This document shows, in pieces, positions 26,154-32,230 of a stretch of 64,000 nucleotides of DNA; position 1 is the first letter of the stretch; every line of letters starts with the position of its first letter. Origin of the DNA: Roseicyclus marinus (lineage in GTDB: Bacteria > Pseudomonadota > Alphaproteobacteria > Rhodobacterales > Rhodobacteraceae); assembly GCF_030163795.1 (NCBI RefSeq), contig NZ_JASJOF010000003.1:357501-421500 (forward strand), written 5' to 3'. Made by a program: the position numbers and the translations under genes. The notes under the pieces were generated by a model, which searched no databases, was not told the origin of the DNA, and saw only the letters and a program-made list of their open reading frames with translations.

Positions 26154-27434
26154 TCAGGTCCTCATCAGGTCGTCGAGTTCGGAATAATCAGGCAGGGTCC
26201 GGTCGATCTGGCGCCCGGCGCGCAGCACGATCCGGTCTGATTGGGGACGGGCGAACAACTCGGTCCAGTTGCGGGCCCGGACGATCACCAGATCAGCGGG
26301 CGCCCCGATCTCGAGCGAGGGCGCGTCGAACCCGCAGGTCGCAGCCGGGTCGGTCAGGAAACTGGTGGTCCAATCGTCGCGCGAATGGTCCAGATGGCCG
26401 ATCCGCGTCGCCTCGCGCATCACCTCCAGCATGTCCATGTCGCCATAGGCGTAGAACGGATCGCGCGTATTGTCCGAGGCAAAGCTGACCCTGATGCCTC
26501 GTTCCCGCATCTCGTGAACCAGCGTGATCCCCCGCCGCCGGGGTGTGCGGATCGTGCCCTGCGGTGTGCGGTCCTGGAGGTAGAGGTTGCACATCGGCAG
26601 GCTGACAACGTCGATCCCGGCCTTGGCCACCAGGTCGAGCGTGTCCATCGCGCGGTCCTCGTCCTGCACGGACAGCGAACAGCAATGCCCCACGACGACC
26701 CGACCGGAAAATCCGGTCTCTATCTTCAGTTCCGCAATGTCGCGCAGGGTTTCGACGCTGGCGTCCATCGTTTCGTCGACATGGAAATCCGCGTTCAGAC
26801 CACGCGCCTCGGCCTGCGCGAAAAAGCCCCGGATGCGGTCGCGCAGATCGGGCATCGGATAGGTGACCATGCCCAGCACGCCGCCCTGTGTCGCTGCCAC
26901 CAGATCGGCGGTGTGGCCAAAGGGGCCGCTGTCATCCGTCCACTTGTCGCATCCGATCAGGCAGGCGGCCTGCAACGTGATCCTGCCGGCCCATTCGGCC
27001 TTCATCTCGCGAAAGACGGGCCAGCTGATGTCGTCTTGGGGCGTGATGCTGTCCAGATGCGTCCGGATCGCCCGCGTGCCATGGGCATAGGCCGCGCGCA
27101 GCGAAAAACCCATCCGCGCGCGTAGGTCTGCGGCGTTCCAGCGCGCGGAACTGTCGGCGCGCACGGTGGTCAGCGCGCCCATGAAACTGCCATCTGGGTT
27201 GGGGCTGCGGGGCCAGATATGGCCCTTGTCCAGATGCGTGTGCATGTCGACGAAAGCGGGAAAGACCATCGCGCCCTGCATGTCGACCGCGATCGCCTGG
27301 GGCGGACCGATCCGCCCTCCGGTGATCGAGATGTCGGTGCGCACCAGATCGCCCGTCTGTCCGATCAGACAGGCCGGGACCGTCACATTGGCCAAGGTCA
27401 CGTCACCATGCGGCAGATGCGTGAAATCCATCAT
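26154..27434 (-). CDS. Cytosine-deaminase-like metal-dependent amidohydrolase
   Basis: The 426-residue protein belongs to the amidohydrolase superfamily near cytosine deaminase and N-isopropylammelide hydrolase. Metal ligands are visible as His65 and His67 (FVDMHTHLDKGH), a later His in FHVDETMD, His in VGHCCS and Asp in SFASDNTRDPF. The family deaminates or deamidates N-heterocycles. The ATG at 27434 overlaps the permease stop (ATGA). Its place in an importer operon suggests that it processes the imported compound; the exact substrate cannot be read. Confidence 0.86.
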   Translation of the reverse strand: MMDFTHLPHGDVTLANVTVPACLIGQTGDLVRTDISITGGRIGPPQAIAVDMQGAMVFPAFVDMHTHLDKGHIWPRSPNPDGSFMGALTTVRADSSARWNAADLRARMGFSLRAAYAHGTRAIRTHLDSITPQDDISWPVFREMKAEWAGRITLQAACLIGCDKWTDDSGPFGHTADLVAATQGGVLGMVTYPMPDLRDRIRGFFAQAEARGLNADFHVDETMDASVETLRDIAELKIETGFSGRVVVGHCCSLSVQDEDRAMDTLDLVAKAGIDVVSLPMCNLYLQDRTPQGTIRTPRRRGITLVHEMRERGIRVSFASDNTRDPFYAYGDMDMLEVMREATRIGHLDHSRDDWTTSFLTDPAATCGFDAPSLEIGAPADLVIVRARNWTELFARPQSDRIVLRAGRQIDRTLPDYSELDDLMRT

Positions 27435-28294
27435 CCCTCCTTGCGCAAGGCACTTTCGTGCCATTTGCGCAGCAAGAGGTGGGACAGGACGCTCAGCGCC
27501 GCAAAGATGAACACGCCCATCGCCGCAACCAAGGCCAGCGCCGCGAACATGCGCGCGATGTTCAGGCGGTAGCCCGCCTCCTGGATGCGAAAGGCAAGAC
27601 CCGATCCGATGCCACCCGTGCCCGCCACCAGTTCGGCCACCACCGCCCCGATCAGCGACAGACCGCCTGCGATCTTCAGACCGCCAAGGAAATAGGGCAG
27701 TGCCGAGGGCAGTTGCAGGTAGCGCAGCCTTTGCCAGCGGGTCGCACCGTAGATTCGGAACAGGTCGCGCAGGTTGTGATCCACGCTGTTCAGACCAAGC
27801 GTCGTCGAGCTCAGCACCGGAAAGAACGCCACCAGCCATGCACAGAGCAGCATCCCCGCGATCTTGCTGTCGACATAGATGAAGATGAGCGGTGCAATCG
27901 ATACCACGGGCGTGACCTGCAAGATCACCGCATAGGGGTAGAACGACAATTCCAGCATCTTGGACTGGTTGAACAGAATGGCGAGGCCCGCGCCCCCCAC
28001 AACGGCCATCACAAGTGCCGCCAGCGTGATCCATCCGGTCAGATAGGCCGCCTCGATCAGCATGCCCCAATCATTGACAAGGCTGTCCCAGACCCGGTCC
28101 GGCCCCGGCAGGATGTAATGCGGGATCTCGTTCGCGGTCACGATCCAGGCCCAGCCAAGGATCGCCAGACCCATGATCACCACGGGCAGCGCCCATTTCG
28201 CCAGCCGTTCGATCCGGGCGGCGCGGGCGCGGCGGATTTCATCCTCATCCCGCGTTCCGGCAAGGGCAAGGCTGCGGTCATCGGCAAGGCTCAT
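27431..28294 (-). CDS. ABC transporter permease (SsuC/TauC/ThiX type)
   Basis: This 287-residue inner-membrane subunit has about six hydrophobic segments after a charged N-terminus (MSLADDRSLALAGTRDEDEI). Its EAA loop lies in the RIYGATRWQRLRYLQLPSALPYFLGGL stretch, and the group-typical GLSLIGAVVAELV segment follows. It is coupled by 4-nt overlaps to the ATPase upstream and the amidohydrolase downstream. The group transports taurine, nitrate, sulfonates, thiamine precursors and other small organics. Confidence 0.9.
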   Translation of the reverse strand: MSLADDRSLALAGTRDEDEIRRARAARIERLAKWALPVVIMGLAILGWAWIVTANEIPHYILPGPDRVWDSLVNDWGMLIEAAYLTGWITLAALVMAVVGGAGLAILFNQSKMLELSFYPYAVILQVTPVVSIAPLIFIYVDSKIAGMLLCAWLVAFFPVLSSTTLGLNSVDHNLRDLFRIYGATRWQRLRYLQLPSALPYFLGGLKIAGGLSLIGAVVAELVAGTGGIGSGLAFRIQEAGYRLNIARMFAALALVAAMGVFIFAALSVLSHLLLRKWHESALRKEG

Positions 28295-29085
28295 GCGTGT
28301 TCCCCCATGGCTTCTCGCAGGGCTTCCGAGGCGCGGCGGGCATGGCCCGCATATTCGGCCGAGGTGCGGAACGCCTCGTCGCGCGGGTAGGGCGCGTCGA
28401 CCGTCACCTCGCTCAGCACACGGCCGGGCCGTGCCGCCATCACCACGATCCTGTCCGAAAGAAACACCGATTCAAAGACGGAATGGGTCACGAAGATCAC
28501 CGTGCAGCCGATTTTCGACCGCAGGGTCAGAAGATCGTTGTTCAGCTTGTGGCGCGTGATCTCGTCCAGCGCGGCAAAGGGTTCATCCATCAAGATCAGC
28601 CGCGGGTTCGTGACGATGGCCCGCGCGATGGACACGCGCATCTTCATGCCGCCGGACAATTCGCGCGGATAGGCGTTCAGGAATTTCTCCAGCCCGACAA
28701 GGCGCAGCACTTCCAGGACGTCATCCTTGACCTCGCCGTAGGATTTGCCCTGCAGACGGAACGGCAGCCAGACATTCTGCGCCACCGTGGCCCAAGGCAT
28801 CAGGGTCGGTTCCTGGAACACGACGCCCAGATCGCCCTGACCCTGTCCGCCTTCCCATTCCACTTTGCCCCGCGTGGGGTGCATCAGGTCGGAAATGATC
28901 CTGAGCGCGGTGGATTTGCCGCAACCCGAGGGCCCGAGCAGCGAAATGAAATCGCCTTGGTTCACCTGCAGGTTCATGTCGCGCAGCGCGATCACGTCAC
29001 CATTGAACACCTTGTCCACATGGTTGAGGCGCAACAGTGGCGGGCGCTGCCCAAGCGGCAGGATGTCGTGATGGCGAACGGCCAT
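28291..29085 (-). CDS. ABC transporter ATP-binding protein (SsuB/TauB/ThiZ type)
   Basis: The 264-residue ATPase has Walker A LLGPSGCGKST, a Q-loop at VVFQEPTLMPW, the signature LSGGMKMRVSIARA, Walker B LILMDEPFAALDE and the switch histidine in FVTHSVFE. It sits between the binding protein and the permease of the same importer and overlaps the permease start by 4 nt. Confidence 0.93.
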   Translation of the reverse strand: MAVRHHDILPLGQRPPLLRLNHVDKVFNGDVIALRDMNLQVNQGDFISLLGPSGCGKSTALRIISDLMHPTRGKVEWEGGQGQGDLGVVFQEPTLMPWATVAQNVWLPFRLQGKSYGEVKDDVLEVLRLVGLEKFLNAYPRELSGGMKMRVSIARAIVTNPRLILMDEPFAALDEITRHKLNNDLLTLRSKIGCTVIFVTHSVFESVFLSDRIVVMAARPGRVLSEVTVDAPYPRDEAFRTSAEYAGHARRASEALREAMGEHA

Positions 29086-29114
29086 GATGCCTCGGCTGGA
29101 TTCTCGTGAAAACA

Positions 29115-29139
29115 GGGCGGCCCGATGACCGGGCCGCCC
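29115..29139 (-). repeat. Intercistronic hairpin after the NMT1/THI5 binding-protein gene
   Basis: A perfect 10-bp stem, GGGCGGCCCG (29115-29124) with CGGGCCGCCC (29130-29139), closes an ATGAC loop in the 68-nt gap between the binding-protein and ATPase genes. There is no T-run, so it is better read as an mRNA-stabilising or attenuating hairpin than a full terminator. Confidence 0.75.
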
Positions 29140-29153
29140 GCTGCCGTGTCAGG

Positions 29154-30152
29154 TCACTGCGGGCGCAGTTCCAGCCCCAGACCCTGGTTCACGAATTGCG
29201 TGGTGTAGGCGGACTGCCAATCGAGACCCGCCTCGACCACGCCCGCCTCGACCATCGCTTCGTAGAAGCCGCCGATCGTCTCGTCGGTCATGGCGCCGAT
29301 GCCCAGCGTCAGGGCGTCGCCCGAATCCACGATCCCGTATTCGATCATCTTGCCGATCGCGTAATTGATCTTGTCCTGCGTCATGTCGGGATTGGCGGCG
29401 AGGATCATCTCGTTGGCCGCGGCATTGTCGCCGTAAAGGTAGTTGTACCAGCCGAGGATCGAGCCTTCGACGAAGCATTCAACCACTTCGGGGCTGTTCT
29501 CGATCGTGCTCGCCATGGTCTCGATCGTCGTCGCGTAGGTGGCATAGCCCGCGTCTGCGATCAGGAACACGTTGGGGGTGAAACCACCCTCGCGCTCGAC
29601 AAGGTAGGGCTCAGACGACAAGAAACCCTGCATCCCCAGCTGCGTATCGGCAAGGAAAGGGGCGGGATTGAACGTGTAGGGCTGGCGCTGTTCCACGGTG
29701 AACCCATGGGCCGCGATCATCCACTGGTAATACGACGTGAACCCGTTATCCCCGATCAGCAGCGTCAGGTCGCGCAGCTCTTCCCAGGTGTCCGCGACAC
29801 CGGGATGGGCCAGGATCACCTGCGGGTGTTTCTGGAACGTGGCGGCGACGGCCACGACCGGAACGCCCTCGGCTACGGCGTTGAACGCTTGAAGCAGGTC
29901 GCCGCCCATGTGGAACTGGATCCGGTCGGCCATCAAGAGCGCGCGGTTGTTCACCTGCGGGCCGCCCGACACGATCGTCACATCCAGACCGCATTCGGCA
30001 TAGGTGCCATCCGCGACCGATTGGTAGAACCCGCCATGCTCGGCCTGCGCCAGCCAGTTGGTCCCGAAGGTGACCGGCGTAAGGTCTTGCGCGCTGGCCG
30101 TCCCTGCGGCCGCAAGGCCCGCGATCAGCGCAAATGTCGAAGTGCGAAGCAT
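29154..30152 (-). CDS. NMT1/THI5-type ABC substrate-binding protein
   Basis: This 332-residue periplasmic binding protein has a Sec signal peptide (about 1-21, ending GTASA|QDLTP) and the family core: VTFGTNWLAQAEHGGFYQSVA, GLDVTIVSGGPQVNNRALL and QFHMGGDLLQAF. The GTNW-aromatic start is shared with binding proteins for hydroxymethylpyrimidine and related N-heterocycles. It is the first gene of the minus-strand operon running to 22451; GGGGAG precedes the ATG. No TPP riboswitch is visible upstream. Confidence 0.88.
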   Translation of the reverse strand: MLRTSTFALIAGLAAAGTASAQDLTPVTFGTNWLAQAEHGGFYQSVADGTYAECGLDVTIVSGGPQVNNRALLMADRIQFHMGGDLLQAFNAVAEGVPVVAVAATFQKHPQVILAHPGVADTWEELRDLTLLIGDNGFTSYYQWMIAAHGFTVEQRQPYTFNPAPFLADTQLGMQGFLSSEPYLVEREGGFTPNVFLIADAGYATYATTIETMASTIENSPEVVECFVEGSILGWYNYLYGDNAAANEMILAANPDMTQDKINYAIGKMIEYGIVDSGDALTLGIGAMTDETIGGFYEAMVEAGVVEAGLDWQSAYTTQFVNQGLGLELRPQ

Positions 30153-30398
30153 CCCTGTAGTCTCCCCGGTATGTTGGCCATGAACTGTCGTCACCCTAGA
30201 AGCGGCCATCGCCCGGTGAAGCGGCAAGGCGGGGCGCTCCGCGGCCATCCCGCGGATGCGCCTGTTTTTACGGCACCTCGCCCGAACCTGCCCAAGTCTT
30301 GCGCATCTGACGGACCGATCCTCTCCTTGGGCTCTGGACAGGCGGCGTCGCGGCGCGTTGGGTGACTCGCGCCTACCAATCCTGAACCGGATGCCGTG
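30153..30398. other. Intergenic region between divergent NMT1/THI5 importer and ridA-like gene
   Basis: The 246-nt region should hold promoters for both directions. I see no consensus -35/-10 pair, no operator-like long palindrome and no riboswitch motif; the operon has no regulator gene beside it. Confidence 0.4.
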
Positions 30399-30815
30399 AT
30401 GACAGACAGCCCGCGCCTTTCCGCCCTTTTGCCCGCCGCCATCCGGCCACCATTTGCCGCCTATTCCCATGGCACCCATGTGCCTGCCGGGGCCGAATGG
30501 GTCCTGACGTCGGGCCAGCTGGGCATCACCGCCGACGACCGCATTCCGCCCGATGTGCGCGCGCAGGCCGATCTTTGCTTTGCCGCCTGCGAGGCGATCC
30601 TCGCCGAAGCGGGGTTCACCCGTGCCGATACCGTGCGGATCAACGCCTTTGTCACCGACCGGGCTCATATGGCGGGCTACATGGCGGCCCGCGATGCGTG
30701 GTGCGCGGGCCTGTCGCGCCTGCCCGCCTCCACGCTGGTCATCGTGTCGGGTTTCACGCGGCCCGAATTCCTTGTCGAAGTCGAGGTGACGGCGGCACGC
30801 CTGCCACCCGCATGA
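30399..30815 (+). CDS. RidA/YjgF family protein
   Basis: The 138-residue protein belongs to the RidA/YER057c/UK114 superfamily, trimeric deaminases of reactive enamines and imines. Family features are PFAAYSHGTHVPAGAEWVLTSGQLG near the start and a VEVEVTAARL end. It has Phe-Thr-Arg-Pro-Glu-Phe-Leu-Val-Glu (FTRPEFLVEVE), which keeps the conserved Arg and Glu. A GTG lies directly before the chosen ATG. It is divergent from the N-heterocycle operon, where amine or imine intermediates would be expected, so a detoxifying role there is plausible. Confidence 0.85.
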   Translation: MTDSPRLSALLPAAIRPPFAAYSHGTHVPAGAEWVLTSGQLGITADDRIPPDVRAQADLCFAACEAILAEAGFTRADTVRINAFVTDRAHMAGYMAARDAWCAGLSRLPASTLVIVSGFTRPEFLVEVEVTAARLPPA

Positions 30816-30872
30816 CCCCTGCTTTTTGAGGTTGACGGAGACTGGCTCCTGTCATACCTCCCGCCACGGTTT

Positions 30873-30949
30873 GGCGGAGTAGCTCAGTTGGTTAGAGCAG
30901 CGGAATCATAATCCGCGTGTCGGGGGTTCGAGTCCCTCCTCCGCTACCA
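30873..30949 (+). tRNA. tRNA-Met (CAT), elongator
   Basis: A complete 77-nt cloverleaf with encoded CCA. Acceptor strands are GGCGGAG (30873-30879) and CTCCGCT (30939-30945, with a closing G-U pair). The anticodon loop ATCATAA has CAT at positions 34-36, and the T-arm is GGGGGTTCGAGTCCCTC. The sequence matches alphaproteobacterial elongator tRNA-Met rather than initiator or tRNA-Ile2. Degraded mobile-element-like DNA begins right after its 3' end. Confidence 0.95.
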
Positions 30950-30956
30950 CCGATGC

Positions 30957-31170
30957 CCCCGATATAGGCGGCCCGGCCAGCGGGCCGATCTGACCGAACA
31001 CCGTGACCTTGATGGCGTCACCGTTGTTCGTGTCCTCGACGACGAGCCGGTCGATCAGCGTCGAACAATCTCGGCGGCTTCCGCGTCGATGATGTCGCCA
31101 GCCAGCCGGTCGCCTGGCGTCGCTAGCGTGGCCGCGTGGGCGGCCACGGCGGCCGGATGTAGGGATATCC
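30957..31170 (-). pseudogene. Serine recombinase C-terminal remnant
   Basis: On the minus strand the translation reads LHPAAVAAHAATLATPGDRL, then AEAAEIVR in one frame and LIDRLVVEDTNNGDAIKVTV with FGQIGPLAG in another, with a frameshift near 31060. This resembles the C-terminal end of large serine recombinases (LHPN...AEALRxLIDRIVVxP...VxLxGxLA). No catalytic domain remains. It abuts the 3' end of tRNA-Met and looks joined to a sulfotransferase fragment at about 31170, as if by deletion. The identification is by pattern only. Confidence 0.5.
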
Positions 31171-31544
31171 GCGTGCCCAAGCCGATCACATCGAACATGG
31201 GCGCAAAGTCCGTCTCAAGCGTTTCGGCCGCGCCGATGAAGTCAAAGCAATTAAGAACGTGGCGCGCGCGATCGAACAGGCCTCCGGTGGGATCGCCACA
31301 AGACAGGTATCGTCATCGCCGATCTGGCGGACAGGGGTTTCATCGACCCCGCGGCCCTTTATGACAAGGAACTTTTTCCGCTCGTCGTGATCCAGCCCTT
31401 CCGATTGCGGAAGCTGTGCGAGAAACCGGCGGTGCCTGCTGTGGGGGCCGAGGATGAGACTTTGTCATCCTTCCAACAGGATCTGAAATGATACAACAGC
31501 GATGTGCCGCCCGTTTTCGGGATATGGGGAAAAACGATACTCAT
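31171..31544 (-). pseudogene. Sulfotransferase pseudogene (frameshifted and internally deleted)
   Basis: The start is intact: ATG at 31544 overlapping the upstream stop (ATGA), then MSIVFPHIPKTGGTSLLYHF, whose HIPKTGGTS is the PAPS-binding motif of sulfotransferases. After KDDKV the frame shifts to LILGPHSRHRRFLAQLPQ and VIKGRGVDETPVRQIGDDDT, and after PPEACSIARA it shifts again to RHVLNCFDFIGAAETLETDF. At least two frameshifts and a deletion of the middle are needed to explain this. It was the third gene of a surface-glycan operon with the methyltransferase and glycosyltransferase. Confidence 0.75.
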
Positions 31545-32230
31545 CGAGGTTCCGAAGCCCATCGTAGCAGCGTCAGCCCATCCAGATCTTTCACCCGTTT
31601 CTCCCCGCTGCCCCAATCGATCGTCTTTTGCTTCACAACCTGAAGCCCTTCCTTCTGCGCATAATGCGAGAACAGCTGAACCAACATGAAAATCCATGCA
31701 TGGGCATTGCGCTGGAAATCGCCGCCCGGAATTCCCGTGAGGTTGGAATAGTGAAGAAAGGCAAAGGCGCCGGGCTTCATCACCCGGTGGAACTCGGCGA
31801 GGTAGGATCGCACCACGTCGCTGTCGAAATGGATCATGGGGTCGAAGCAAAAGACGAAGCTGACATTGCCGTCCTGCACATTGCCCAAGCTCACCCCGTC
31901 GTTCCGGATCAGGGACAGGTTCGGCCCTCCGGAAAACTGGGCAGCGCAGAAATCGATGTTTTCCTAACGGATATCGGCTCCGGTCACGCGCTAAGCCTGT
32001 GTCAGCAGGATCTCGGTCATCCGCCCATGCCCCACAGCCAATTCCAGGACATGGTTCACGTCGATATGAACCCCGTCGAGAAACGGCAGAATGATCCCGT
32101 CGCATTGCACCCGCGCCCGCGTCTCGACCGAATCTTATAGGGGCGTCTGCGCCCATCGCCGCGCGACATGCTGCGTTTCCGTGGATCGTTCGGCCAGCCG
32201 CCTTTGCCGCTGGATGTCCGCGTCGGTCAT
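31541..32230 (-). pseudogene. Class I SAM-dependent methyltransferase pseudogene with three in-frame stops
   Basis: One continuous frame from ATG 32230 (overlapping the glycosyltransferase stop as ATGA) to TGA 31541 encodes a 229-codon methyltransferase, interrupted by TAA at codon 32 (32137-32135), TAG at codon 80 (31993-31991) and TAG at codon 89 (31966-31964). Between them the sequence is still family-like: HVLELAVGHGRMTEILL (SAM motif I), FVFCFDPMIHFDSDVVRSYL and FHRVMKPGAFAFLHYSN. There is no frameshift. The last part could be translated from an internal GTG/ATG but would lack the SAM site. Confidence 0.85.

Noticed and set aside
30153-30395. Possible TPP riboswitch before the NMT1/THI5 binding-protein gene
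   Set aside because: The thi-box core (CTGAGA ... ACCTGATC type) is absent on the minus strand.
31628-32140. Plus-strand open frame of 170 codons in the decayed region
   Set aside because: It lies opposite the methyltransferase pseudogene and its translation has no family features.
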